A DNA stretch of 64,000 nt from Pontivivens sp032464575 (GTDB lineage Bacteria; Pseudomonadota; Alphaproteobacteria; Rhodobacterales; Rhodobacteraceae): the NCBI GenBank assembly GCA_032464575.1, contig JAWDKM010000001.1, positions 434,001-498,000 on the forward strand, given 5' to 3'. The position numbers and the translations under genes were made by a program. The notes beneath the pieces are model-generated. The model had not been told where the DNA came from. It saw only the letters and a program-made list of their open reading frames with translations, and did not search any database. Positions 1-8,134 of the stretch are shown piece by piece (position 1 is the first letter of the stretch; the number at the start of each line of letters is the position of its first letter).

Positions 1-361
1 GCAGCTCCGACAGGCTGGCATAGCGCCGCTCGTCGGCATCCCAGGCGAGCCCCTCCAGCAGCGCATCGGGCAGCGCGCGCGGCATCTCGAACTCACGCAC
101 GATCGCGGCGAAGGCCCGGTCGGCGGAGGCATCGACCGGGGTGCCGCCATAGGCGAGGTCCATCCGGTCGCGCAGCCGCAGCACGGCGGCGGTCTTGGCA
201 TCGCCCTCGTCCACCGCGTCGTCGGCGAGGCGGCAGAAGGCGTAGAGTGCCAGTGCGGGGTCGCGCACCTTGCGCGGCAAGAGCTTCGAGGCCGCGTGAA
301 AGGAACGGGAGCCCACCCGGATCGCCTCCCGGCAATGCTCCATGTCGCGCGGATCGATCAT
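1..361 (-). CDS. crtB: Phytoene synthase (partial, 3' end outside window)
   Basis: Condenses two geranylgeranyl diphosphates to phytoene, the first committed step of carotenoid synthesis. The start ATG (361-359) overlaps the crtI stop in an ATGA arrangement, so the two are translationally coupled. The first 120 residues are visible. They begin MIDPRDMEHCREAIRVGS and contain the S-x-S-F-x-x-A-S-x-L-L-P-like start of the trans-isoprenyl synthase fold, followed by YAFCRLADDAVDEGD. That segment holds the first Asp-rich, Mg-diphosphate-binding motif expected for this family. The order crtI-crtB on one transcript is typical of Rhodobacterales photosynthesis clusters. The gene runs off the left edge, so the second Asp-rich motif cannot be checked. 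Confidence 0.93.
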   Translation of the reverse strand, partial: MIDPRDMEHCREAIRVGSRSFHAASKLLPRKVRDPALALYAFCRLADDAVDEGDAKTAAVLRLRDRMDLAYGGTPVDASADRAFAAIVREFEMPRALPDALLEGLAWDADERRYASLSEL

Positions 362-1890
362 GTCACCAGCTCCGCCGCATCGGGCACCAGCTTGCCCAGC
401 ACCTCCGCCGAGGAGACGACGCCGGGCAGCCCCGCGCCCGGATGGGTACCCGCGCCCACGAGGTAGAGGCCCTCGACCTCCTCCGACACGTTGTGCGGGC
501 GGAACCAGGCGCTTTGCAGGATCCGCGGCTCGATGGAGAAGGCGGAGCCGTTGGGGCTCAGGTAGCGGCTCTCGAAGTCGGCGGGCGTGAGGATGCGCTG
601 GGGCCCCAGATGCGCGCCGAGCCCAGGCAGCAACCGCTCCTCCAGCACCGCCTGCACCTTCCGGCGGTAGCGCTCCGCCTCCTCCGCCCAGTCGACCGCG
701 TTGGAATGGCCGAGATGCGGGACGGGCGAGAGGGCATAGAACGTGTCGTCCCCCTCGGGTGCGCAGGTCGGATCGATGACGGAGGGGCGGTGGACGTAGA
801 GGCTCATGTCCTCCGCCAGTTCGCCCCTGATGAAGATGTCGCGCAGCAGGCCGCGATAGCGCGGTCCGTTGACGATGGTGTGGTGGCCCACGTCGGACCA
901 CATCTGCCGCGTGCCCCTCGTCCCGAAGTACCAGACGAAGAGGCCCATGGACCAGCGGGTGCGCTTGAGCCGCGCGGGCGTCCAGCGCCGCTTGGGCCGG
1001 GCCAGAAGGTGTTCGTAGGTATGGCCCGCGTCCGCGTTGGAGACGACGATGTCGGCACGCACCGTCTCCCCCTCCTCCAGCAGCACGCCCGACGCGCGGC
1101 CCTCGTGCATCGTGACGCGCTTCACGGTGGTGTCGAGCCGGATCGTGCCCCCCTGATCCTCGACCACATCGGCCATGGCCCGGGCGAGCGCGCCTGCCCC
1201 GCCCATCGCGTAATGCACGCCGAACGCCTTCTCCAGGTAGCTCACGAGGATATACATCGATGTCACATGCGTCGGATCCCCGCCGATGAAGAGCGGGTGG
1301 AAGCTCAGCGCCATGCGCAGGCGTTCGTCCTTCACCCGGCGCGCGGCGTGGGCGTAGACCGAGCGGTCGGCGCGCAGCATTCCGAAGGTCGGCAGCACCT
1401 TGATGAGGTCCCAGAGCCTGTGCATCGAGCGGCGGCCCAGATCCTCGAACCCGAAGGAATAGCGGCGGCGGCTGTCCTCCATGAACCGGTCATAGCCCCT
1501 CAGATCGCCGGGCGACAGCCGCGCGACCTCCGCCCGCATCTGCTCGGCATCCTGCGACGCGGTAAAGGCGGAGCCGTCGGGAAAGCGGATCGTGTAGAAC
1601 GGATCGACGGCCCGCAGGTCGACATCCGCGTCGAAGTCGCGTCCGCAGGCCGCCCAGAGCTCGCGGAAGACCTGCGGCACCGTCACGATGGTGGGCCCCA
1701 GGTCGAAACGGTGGCCGCCCTCGTGAAACGCGCTCGCCCGGCCGCCCACCATGTCGAGCCGGTCGACCACCACGACCCGGTAGCCCTTGGCCCCGAGTCG
1801 CATCGCGGCCGCGAGCCCGCCGAAGCCTGCGCCGATCACGACGGCGACGGGCTTTTCGGGGGCAGTTGCGGGGTCCAGACGCTTCAGCAT
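358..1890 (-). CDS. crtI: Phytoene desaturase (CrtI family)
   Basis: A 510-residue FAD-dependent desaturase that converts phytoene stepwise to neurosporene or lycopene at the membrane. Residues about 16-36 form the dinucleotide-binding motif VIGAGFGGLAAAMRLGAKG. The C-terminal family signature (YLVGAGTHPGAGLPGV) lies near residue 485. The length matches bacterial CrtI (about 490-520). The ATG at 1890 is supported by the FAD motif starting 16 residues in and by a PpsR-type site 17-34 nt upstream. The gene is divergent from crtA and overlaps crtB, so it is probably repressed under oxygen or strong light by PpsR. Product specificity (three- versus four-step) cannot be told from sequence; the presence of crtA suggests the spheroidene route. 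Confidence 0.96.
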   Translation of the reverse strand: MLKRLDPATAPEKPVAVVIGAGFGGLAAAMRLGAKGYRVVVVDRLDMVGGRASAFHEGGHRFDLGPTIVTVPQVFRELWAACGRDFDADVDLRAVDPFYTIRFPDGSAFTASQDAEQMRAEVARLSPGDLRGYDRFMEDSRRRYSFGFEDLGRRSMHRLWDLIKVLPTFGMLRADRSVYAHAARRVKDERLRMALSFHPLFIGGDPTHVTSMYILVSYLEKAFGVHYAMGGAGALARAMADVVEDQGGTIRLDTTVKRVTMHEGRASGVLLEEGETVRADIVVSNADAGHTYEHLLARPKRRWTPARLKRTRWSMGLFVWYFGTRGTRQMWSDVGHHTIVNGPRYRGLLRDIFIRGELAEDMSLYVHRPSVIDPTCAPEGDDTFYALSPVPHLGHSNAVDWAEEAERYRRKVQAVLEERLLPGLGAHLGPQRILTPADFESRYLSPNGSAFSIEPRILQSAWFRPHNVSEEVEGLYLVGAGTHPGAGLPGVVSSAEVLGKLVPDAAELVT

Positions 1891-1906
1891 GACATGACGG
1901 TAGCAA

Positions 1907-1924
1907 TGTCCAGTTTGATTGACA
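1907..1924. promoter_or_regulatory. PpsR/CrtJ-type operator, crtI side
   Basis: A perfect TGT-N12-ACA palindrome whose arms extend to TGTC...TTGACA. It lies 17-34 nt upstream of the crtI start. PpsR/CrtJ is the established aerobic repressor of photosynthesis genes and binds pairs of such sites in crtI-crtA intergenic regions. Confidence 0.8.
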
Positions 1925-2016
1925 ATTCGAGATGACGGGATTGTTCGATCCTTTGACGGCTCAACCGAGGTTATCGAATGAATTCCGCGTGCTCCCTTCC
2001 CACGCCTCCTGAACCG

Positions 2017-2034
2017 TGTAAGAGTTGATGGACA
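2017..2034. promoter_or_regulatory. PpsR/CrtJ-type operator, crtA side
   Basis: The second perfect TGT-N12-ACA motif of the divergent crtI/crtA region, its first base 110 bp from that of the first. It directly abuts the GTG codon at 2035, so it would lie in the leader or at the 5' end of the crtA message. Paired distant sites fit cooperative PpsR binding. Confidence 0.75.
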
Positions 2035-2757
2035 GTGTCAGACTGGCAGGGGAGCGAACAAATCCAGACCGTCACTCTCAGCCTCTACCGCTTTCCCTCC
2101 CCGCTCGGCCGGTTCTGGGCGTTCACCCAGATGGGACTGGCGCGCCGGGCGCTGGCGCGGGTGCCGGGGATCGGGTTTCACAAGCTGGTCGGATCGGGCA
2201 CCGGCGAGGGCTTCACCCCGGTGCCGAACACCGCTGTCTGGGGCATTCTCGCAACCTGGTCCGATGCAACGATGGCCGAGGCCGGCATCGCGACCGGTCC
2301 CTTCGCGCGGTTCCTCGCGCGGGCGGCCGAGCACGTCACGGTGTTCCTTGCCCCCGTCTCCAGCCGCGGGCGCTGGTCGGGGCGGGACCCCTTCATGCCG
2401 GACGCCGATCCCGGCGACGGCCCTCTCGCCGCCCTGACGCGTGCGACGGTGCGGCCCCGCGCGCTGCTCCGGTTCTGGCGCCGCGTGCCGGCGATCAGCA
2501 GGGTGATCGGCGCGGATCCCCACACGCTCTTCAAGATCGGGGTGGGCGAGGTGCCGTGGCTGCATCAGGTCACCTTCTCGATCTGGCCCGACGCCGCCGC
2601 CATGGCCGCCTTCGCCCGCGCCGACGGGCCGCACGCGCGCGCCATCGCCGCCGTGCGCGAGGGCGACTGGTTCGCCGAGGAGCTCTACGCCCGCTTCCGC
2701 GTCACAGGCACGCGGGGCCACTGGCCCGGCGCCCGATTGGAGAGCCTGCCCGCATGA
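2035..2757 (+). CDS. crtA: Spheroidene monooxygenase
   Basis: Adds a keto group to spheroidene to give spheroidenone in the photosynthetic membrane. The 240-residue reading frame carries the family-like segments TVTLSLYRF near the start, GSGTGEGFTPVPN, and a C-terminal VPWLHQVTFSIWPD. The start is uncertain. GTG at 2035 has no good ribosome site and abuts the PpsR palindrome. A strong AGGGGAG at 2048-2054 sits 7 nt before an ATC codon at 2062 (IQTVTLS), so translation may begin there, giving about 231 residues. There is no in-frame ATG near either point. The stop overlaps the bchI ATG (ATGA), so crtA-bchI are coupled. Confidence 0.9.
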   Translation: MSDWQGSEQIQTVTLSLYRFPSPLGRFWAFTQMGLARRALARVPGIGFHKLVGSGTGEGFTPVPNTAVWGILATWSDATMAEAGIATGPFARFLARAAEHVTVFLAPVSSRGRWSGRDPFMPDADPGDGPLAALTRATVRPRALLRFWRRVPAISRVIGADPHTLFKIGVGEVPWLHQVTFSIWPDAAAMAAFARADGPHARAIAAVREGDWFAEELYARFRVTGTRGHWPGARLESLPA

Positions 2758-3761
2758 CCCAGCCCTTCCCGTTTTCCGCCATCGTCGGGCAGGACGAGAT
2801 GAAGCGTGCGCTGATCCTGACCGCGATCGACCCGCGGATCGGCGGCGTCCTGGTCTTCGGCGACCGCGGCACGGGCAAATCGACGGCGGTCCGCGCCCTC
2901 GCCGCCCTGCTGCCGCCCATCGAGGCGGTGGAGAACTGCGCCTATAACAGCACCGACGTAAAGACGGCGCGCGGGCTTTGGGACGCGCCGAAGGATGCGA
3001 AGCTCGTCAGCCGCCCCACGCCCGTGATCGACCTGCCGCTCGGCGCCACCGAGGATCGCGTCGTCGGCGCGCTCGACATCGAGCGGGCGCTGACCAAGGG
3101 GGAAAAGGCGTTTGAGCCGGGGCTCCTCGCCCGCGCCCATCGCGGCTACCTCTACATCGACGAGGTGAACCTGCTGGAGGACCACCTCGTCGACCTGCTG
3201 CTCGACGCCGCGGCCTCCGGCGAGAACGTGGTGGAGCGGGAGGGGCTGAGCATCCGCCACCCGGCGCGCTTCGTCCTCGTGGGTTCCGGCAACCCCGAGG
3301 AAGGCGAGCTGCGGCCGCAGCTCCTCGACCGGTTCGGGCTGTCGGTCGACGTGAGTTCGCCCGCCGACATCGCCACTCGCGTGGAGGTCGTCAAGCGGCG
3401 TGACGCCTACGAAAACGATACGGCCACCTTCCTGAAACGCTGGCGCGCCGCCGACACGAGGCTGCGCAAGACGATCCTTGCAGCGCGCGGGCGGTTGCCG
3501 GAAGTCGAGACACCGGAGGACACGCTGGAGGACTGCGCGGCCCTGTGCCTCGCCCTCGGCTCCGACGGCGTACGCGGCGAGCTGGTGTTGCTGCGCGCGG
3601 CACGGGCGCTGGCGGCGCAGGAGGATGCGGGCGAGATCACGCGCGCTCACCTGCGGGCCGTGGCCCCCTCCGCCCTGCGCCACCGCCTGCGCCGCGATCC
3701 GCTCGACGAGGCCGGCTCCGGCGCCCGCGTCGCCCGCGCGGTGGAGGAGGTACTGGGTTGA
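2754..3761 (+). CDS. bchI: Magnesium chelatase subunit I (AAA+ ATPase)
   Basis: A 335-residue AAA+ subunit that, as a hexamer with BchD, drives ATP-dependent insertion of Mg2+ into protoporphyrin IX by BchH, the first bacteriochlorophyll-specific step. The Walker A motif GDRGTGKS is at residues 36-43. A Walker B/helix region LYIDEVNLLEDHLVD is near 133-147, and the segment GNPEEGELRPQLLDRFGL holds sensor and Arg-finger residues. The length is normal for BchI. The ATG overlaps the crtA stop by 4 nt, which fixes the start. It is followed after 97 bp by bchD. bchH is not in the window. Confidence 0.96.
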   Translation: MTQPFPFSAIVGQDEMKRALILTAIDPRIGGVLVFGDRGTGKSTAVRALAALLPPIEAVENCAYNSTDVKTARGLWDAPKDAKLVSRPTPVIDLPLGATEDRVVGALDIERALTKGEKAFEPGLLARAHRGYLYIDEVNLLEDHLVDLLLDAAASGENVVEREGLSIRHPARFVLVGSGNPEEGELRPQLLDRFGLSVDVSSPADIATRVEVVKRRDAYENDTATFLKRWRAADTRLRKTILAARGRLPEVETPEDTLEDCAALCLALGSDGVRGELVLLRAARALAAQEDAGEITRAHLRAVAPSALRHRLRRDPLDEAGSGARVARAVEEVLG

Positions 3762-3858
3762 GCCGCCGCGTCGTTCGCGAGGGTGAACCGGGCCGGCTGC
3801 CGGAGTGTCGAGCGATCCCGACCGCGCGATGCTGCGTAATCAGTTCGGAGGCTTCCCG

Positions 3859-5460
3859 ATGACCGACGATGCCCTCGCCCCGCTGCGCACCGCCCTCGCC
3901 CTGCTGTCGATCGATCCCGCGGGGCTGGGCGGGCTGTGGCTGCGGGCCCGGCACGGGCCCCTGCGCGACGCGGTCATCGAAGCGCTCGCACTCCGCCGCG
4001 TTCCGCCGAGCGTGGACGACGAGCAGCTCTTCGGCGGGCTGGACGTGGCCGCGACGCTGGCCGGCGGTAGTCCCGTTCGCCGCCGTGGCCTGCTCGATGG
4101 CGGGCCGCTGATGCTGAGCATGGCGGAGCGGACGTCCCCCGCACTGGCCGGGCGGCTTGCCGCCGCGATGGATGCCGGAACGCTGCCGATGCTCGTCCTG
4201 CTCGACGAGGGGGAGGAGGACGGCGCGCCGGCCGCCCTGACCGACCGTGTGGCCTTCCACATCGGTCTGGACGGACTGCGGCTGCCGCCGGGCGTCGATC
4301 CCGATCTGTCGCGCACCGCCGCCACCGGATCGGCAACCGCGCCGGCAGAGGCGGTGGAGGCCCTGACCATGGCGGCCGCCCGTCTTGGCATCGAGAGCCC
4401 GCGCGCGGTGCTCTTCGCCCTGCGCGCGGCGCGGGCGCACGCGGTCCATGCCGGGCGCGGCATCGTCGGCGATGCCGATCTCGCCACCGCCGCGGCCCTC
4501 GTCCTCGCCCCACGGGCCACGGCCATCCCGCCCGCCGAAGCCGAAGCTGCGCCCCCGGAGCAATCGCAGACGAAACAGGGCGAAACGACGCCGCCCGAGG
4601 AGATGCTGGTAGAGGTGGCACGGGCCGCCCTGCCCCCCGATCTTGCCGAGCGCATGGCACTGGCCCGCCGCCGGGGGACGAAGGGATCGGGCGCGGGTGC
4701 CCGGCGGCACGGCAACCGGCGCGGCCGGCCGCTCGCCCCGCGCCCGGGCACACCCCGCAGCGGCGACAGGATCGATCTCATCGCGACCCTGCGCGCGGCC
4801 GCCCCGTGGCAGAGCCTGCGCCGCGCCGCCCTGCCCGACGATACACGACCGGTGCTGATCGCGCGCGACGACCTGCGGCTGAAGCGGTTCGAGGATCGGT
4901 CCGACAGGCTGCTCGTCTTCGCCGTCGATGCCTCCGGCTCCACAGCGCTTGCCCGGCTGGGAGAGGCGAAGGGCGCGGTGGAGCTTCTGCTGGCGGCCGC
5001 CTACGCAAAGCGCGACCATGTGGCGCTGATCGCGTTCCGGGGCAAGGAAGCCGAGATGCTGCTGCCGCCGACCCGGGCGCTGGTGCAGGCCAAGCGCAGG
5101 CTCGCGGTGCTGCCCGGGGGCGGCGGCACACCGCTTGCCTCGGCCCTCGCGCTGGCCCACGAGACGCTGGAGGCGGCCGGACGGCGCGGGCTCAGCCCGG
5201 GCCTCGTCCTCATGACGGACGGGAAAGGCAACGTGGCCCTAGACGGCGGGACCGACCGGGCCGCGGCCGCGGCGGAGACCGAACGGCTGGCCCGCACCGT
5301 TGCGGCGACCGGCCATCCGGCGCTCGTCGTCGACACCGCGGCCCGTCCGCAGCCGGGAGCACGGCAACTCGCCCGGATGCTGGAGGGCGCGTACCTGCCC
5401 CTGCCCCGGGCGGATGCCGCGCGCCTCGCGGCCTCCGTCACGGCGACGCTGGCGTCATGA
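3859..5460 (+). CDS. bchD: Magnesium chelatase subunit D
   Basis: A 533-residue partner of BchI in Mg-chelatase. The N-terminal half is a degenerate AAA+ module without a good Walker A. The middle is the acidic/proline-rich linker typical of BchD (about residues 225-250). The C-terminal third is an integrin-I (von Willebrand A) domain with the MIDAS metal site D357-A-S359-G-S361. ATG 3859 was chosen because GGAGG at 3847-3851 lies 7 nt upstream; an upstream in-frame ATG at 3805 lacks a ribosome site. The 97-bp gap after bchI shows no other gene. The stop overlaps bchO ATG by 4 nt. Confidence 0.95.
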   Translation: MTDDALAPLRTALALLSIDPAGLGGLWLRARHGPLRDAVIEALALRRVPPSVDDEQLFGGLDVAATLAGGSPVRRRGLLDGGPLMLSMAERTSPALAGRLAAAMDAGTLPMLVLLDEGEEDGAPAALTDRVAFHIGLDGLRLPPGVDPDLSRTAATGSATAPAEAVEALTMAAARLGIESPRAVLFALRAARAHAVHAGRGIVGDADLATAAALVLAPRATAIPPAEAEAAPPEQSQTKQGETTPPEEMLVEVARAALPPDLAERMALARRRGTKGSGAGARRHGNRRGRPLAPRPGTPRSGDRIDLIATLRAAAPWQSLRRAALPDDTRPVLIARDDLRLKRFEDRSDRLLVFAVDASGSTALARLGEAKGAVELLLAAAYAKRDHVALIAFRGKEAEMLLPPTRALVQAKRRLAVLPGGGGTPLASALALAHETLEAAGRRGLSPGLVLMTDGKGNVALDGGTDRAAAAAETERLARTVAATGHPALVVDTAARPQPGARQLARMLEGAYLPLPRADAARLAASVTATLAS

Positions 5461-6302
5461 GCGTTCCGCCCGACTGGCCCCATGCCGAAGCGAGCCGCAG
5501 CGTCGCCGCCCCGCCTCACCGCTGGCACGTGCAGGACGTCGGCACCGGCCCGACCGTGCTGATGATCCACGGCGCGGGTGCCTCGACCCATAGCTGGCGG
5601 AACGTGGTGACGGCGCTCGAGGGAACGCGCCGCGTGGCGGTGGACCTGCCGGGACAGGGCTTCACGCGGATCGGCGACCGGAACCGGCTCGGCCTCGCGG
5701 CAACCGCCGCCGACCTCGCGGATCTGCTGCGGCAGGAGGAGATCACCCCCGATCTCATCGTCGGCCATTCGGCCGGGGCCGCGGTCGCGCTTCGGCTGGC
5801 GCTCGACCTCGACACGGCGCCCGGGGCGGTGATCGGCGTCAACGCGGCCCTCGCGCGCTTTCCGGGCCCCGCGGCGATCGTCTTTCCGGCCATGGCGCGG
5901 GCGATGGCGTTCAATCCGCTGTCGGGCACCGTGATCTCCCGCCTCATCGGCAGCCGACCGGGCGTGCGCGGCTTCGTGGAGGGGACCGGCAGCCGGATCG
6001 ACGCGGCAGGGCTGGAGCTCTACCGCCGCCTCGTCTCTCGACCCGATCACGTGGACGGAACGCTCGCGATGATGGCGCAGTGGGATCTGGGCGAGCTCCT
6101 GCCCGAGCTGGACCGCATCTCCAAGCCCGTCCTGCTGCTGACCGGCGGGCGCGACCGCTCCGTACCCGAACGGACCTCCATCGATGCGGCGCGCCGGATA
6201 CCCGGCGCCCGCCACATGTCCCGCCCCGATCTCGGCCATCTCCTGCACGAGGAGGATCCCGCCTGGGCGGCCGACCGGATCCGGGAGATGCTGCCCGGCT
6301 GA
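5457..6302 (+). CDS. bchO: Alpha/beta hydrolase BchO (Mg-chelatase-linked)
   Basis: A 281-residue alpha/beta hydrolase of the family found next to bchID in purple bacteria; its exact role in bacteriochlorophyll synthesis is unsettled. Seen are an oxyanion-hole region MIHGAGASTHSWRN (about residues 35-48), the nucleophile elbow GHSAGA with Ser105, an acid-containing strand LLLTGGRDRSVP, and the terminal His in RPDLGHLLHEEDP, which completes the triad. It begins in the bchD stop (ATGA) and is the last gene of the crtA-bchIDO operon. It converges on the ASCH gene with only 7 bp between stops, and no terminator with a T-run is visible in that gap. Confidence 0.93.
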   Translation: MSVPPDWPHAEASRSVAAPPHRWHVQDVGTGPTVLMIHGAGASTHSWRNVVTALEGTRRVAVDLPGQGFTRIGDRNRLGLAATAADLADLLRQEEITPDLIVGHSAGAAVALRLALDLDTAPGAVIGVNAALARFPGPAAIVFPAMARAMAFNPLSGTVISRLIGSRPGVRGFVEGTGSRIDAAGLELYRRLVSRPDHVDGTLAMMAQWDLGELLPELDRISKPVLLLTGGRDRSVPERTSIDAARRIPGARHMSRPDLGHLLHEEDPAWAADRIREMLPG

Positions 6303-6309
6303 ACGACGC

Positions 6310-6843
6310 TCAGCCGCGTTTGCAGCCCGGCCGATCCGGCTCCACCGCGAAGGACGGCGGCAGGTCGTCGAAGAGGGATCGCGTGCGCGCGTCGCCGTTC
6401 GGCCGGTCGTAGGCGGTCATCCACGGCAGGGGTGGCGCCAGGGTGCCCGACGGCATCCAGCGAAAGTAGCCCAGCGCGCCCGCCGCGGGGATCGGCTCGA
6501 CCGCGACCGGCTTCTTCAGCACCAGCCCGCAAGGCCCGCCGAACCACGGGCTGTCGCTGGAGGAGACGATGTCCACCACATCGACGGTCCCGATGATCGC
6601 GCCGCGCACCAGCGCCTCGGGCCGCGGCGCGGTGACCCCATGCCGATGCAACCGCCACAGGCCCCAGTCGTATTCCGACCGCTTGAGCCCGGTGGCGGCG
6701 TGGATGCAGATCCGCCGGCAGTCCATGTCGCCCGACCGGATGGCGCCGGGCGACCGGTTCTCGATCGCCTTGCCCCCGTGGATGATGGCCCAGGCCCAGG
6801 GCTGGCGGACGGAGAGCGCGAGAGATGGCAGAGGATCGGACAT
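6310..6843 (-). CDS. ASCH-domain protein (PUA-like fold)
   Basis: A 177-residue protein whose first 35 residues (LALSVRQPWAWAIIHGGKAIENR) are the classical opening of ASCH domains, small PUA-like beta-barrels proposed to bind RNA or nucleotides. Further family-like pieces are CIHAATG and the GAIIGTVDVVDIV strand pair. The C-terminal third is poorly conserved. No catalytic role can be assigned. It points towards bchO (7-bp gap) and stands alone. It is probably outside the photosynthesis cluster and marks its edge. Confidence 0.82.
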   Translation of the reverse strand: MSDPLPSLALSVRQPWAWAIIHGGKAIENRSPGAIRSGDMDCRRICIHAATGLKRSEYDWGLWRLHRHGVTAPRPEALVRGAIIGTVDVVDIVSSSDSPWFGGPCGLVLKKPVAVEPIPAAGALGYFRWMPSGTLAPPLPWMTAYDRPNGDARTRSLFDDLPPSFAVEPDRPGCKRG

Positions 6844-6963
6844 GCGCCGACCCTATCATGCGGAGGGCGTTTCCGGCGGCCGAAAGACCCGATCAACGGG
6901 TTCGTTTCCCTGAGAACGGCGATGCAATCTGTAGGGACATGCCACGGGCTAGGCTATCACCCT

Positions 6964-6987
6964 GAGCCGCGCGGGGCTCGTTTTCTT
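6964..6987 (+). terminator. Possible intrinsic terminator (weak)
   Basis: GAGCC and GGCTC form a 5-bp stem across a 6-nt GC loop, followed by GTTTTCTT on the plus strand. No plus-strand gene ends just upstream (bchO ends 660 bp away), so its role is doubtful. Confidence 0.25.
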
Positions 6988-7390
6988 ACCGGCATCGGGA
7001 CCGGCGATGCACGCCTTCGGCCCGACCTGCAGGGCCAGCCCGATGGGCAGGCCCCATTGGTGGGGGTTATGTGCTTCAGTGGCCAGACGGTTGCGGGAAA
7101 GGCCCTTGCAACCTTCGTCGCCGGTTTCGTTGGCGGCGTCGCCATGCGGGAGGACGATGGTTCAGGAGTTGTCCATCAAACCTTGGTAGCGCCATGGCCA
7201 GCCGACCCGCTTAGAGACGGCGCGCACAGATGCCGTATGGGCCACGGGGCGAAGCAGTTCTACGGCAGAGCCCGTACCGTCATACCAGGCGGCGCAGTCA
7301 TGCAATCGTCGGAGAAAGCTGCCGACCACCTTGGCGCAGCGCACCGCGCGTGGCAGCAGACAGCAACGGCGCAACGATCACCCACCGTTC

Positions 7391-7408
7391 GGCGCGATGC
7401 ATCGCGCC
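7391..7408. terminator. Perfect 18-bp palindrome downstream of the Crp/Fnr gene
   Basis: GGCGCGATGCATCGCGCC reads identically on both strands. It lies about 60 nt beyond the stop of the minus-strand regulator. There is no T-run on that strand, so it could be a Rho-assisted terminator hairpin or a protein-binding palindrome. Confidence 0.3.
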
Positions 7409-7468
7409 CTTCTTCGACTGAAACGGTTGTATGCGGCGTCGCCGGACCGACAACCATACGCCAAGGCC

Positions 7469-8134
7469 CTAGGCCGCCATGCCTGCCGTCGGATCCGTCA
7501 CGCGGACCTTGCCCGCGCCGCGCATCTCGATCACGCCGAGGCGCTTGAGGGTTCCGAAGGAGCGGCTCACCGTCTCGATGGTCAGTCCCAGGTGATCCGC
7601 GATGTCCTGCCGGGTCATCGGCAGCGCCACGAACCCGCGCGTGCGCCGCTCCAGGACGAAGCGGGACAGGAAGACGCGCAGCCGCTCGTGCGCCGGCAGA
7701 TGGGAGAGCGTCACGAGGTGGGCCTCCCGGTGGCGCAGTTCGTCGATCATCAGCGTGAACAGCGTGCGGCAGAGTCGCGGCGAGCGCGCGATGGCCTCGT
7801 CGAGGCGGGTCCGCGGCACGGCCTGCAGGATCACGCAGTCCGTCGCCTCCATCGTGGCGCGCCAGCGATCCTGGTCCACGGCGCCCAGAAGGGTGCCCGG
7901 CCCGCAGAAGCGGAAGATCTGGCGCTGTCCGCTGCCGGTATAGCCGCAACAGCGCACCGTGCCCGAGACCACGCGGTAGATCGTCTCGACGTCGTCGCCC
8001 TCCGCCGCGATGGTCTCGCCCGGCTTTGCCTTGACGGTGACGGCCCGCGCGTCGAAGAGCCGTTCCAGAAGCGCCGGTGTACCGGCGGCCGTTCGCTCCG
8101 CCTGCCGCGTGGTCACGATCTGTGGATGTGCCAT
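7469..8134 (-). CDS. Crp/Fnr-family transcriptional regulator (FixK-like)
   Basis: A 221-residue regulator with an N-terminal cyclic-nucleotide-type beta-roll (about 30-140), a long dimer helix, and a C-terminal winged helix with recognition segment TRQDIADHLGLTIETVSRSF. The E-x-x-S-R pattern is that of FNR/FixK proteins, which bind TTGAT-N4-ATCAA. The N-terminal four-cysteine cluster of oxygen-sensing Fnr/FnrL is missing. The few cysteines (a CC pair and FRFC in the beta-roll) are not in that arrangement, so direct 4Fe-4S oxygen sensing is unlikely. ATG 8134 was chosen because the domain begins there; the frame stays open for 160 more codons upstream without family similarity. The ligand and targets are unknown. 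Confidence 0.85.
   Translation of the reverse strand: MAHPQIVTTRQAERTAAGTPALLERLFDARAVTVKAKPGETIAAEGDDVETIYRVVSGTVRCCGYTGSGQRQIFRFCGPGTLLGAVDQDRWRATMEATDCVILQAVPRTRLDEAIARSPRLCRTLFTLMIDELRHREAHLVTLSHLPAHERLRVFLSRFVLERRTRGFVALPMTRQDIADHLGLTIETVSRSFGTLKRLGVIEMRGAGKVRVTDPTAGMAA

Larger units (their letters stand above)
6844..7468. other. Gene-poor stretch, possibly decayed sequence
   Basis: About 625 bp without a convincing gene. Short open frames occur on both strands, but none shows a family I recognise. Composition is less GC-rich and codon use is erratic compared with neighbours. Two inverted repeats occur, at 6964-6979 and 7391-7408. It may be a relic of lost genes or an old insertion; I saw no intact transposase or matched terminal repeats. 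Confidence 0.4.

Noticed and set aside
2025..3761. A plus-strand frame that could fuse sequence over crtA to BchI
   Set aside because: The upstream part is out of frame with crtA and shows no similarity. BchI starts naturally at 2754 in an ATGA overlap.
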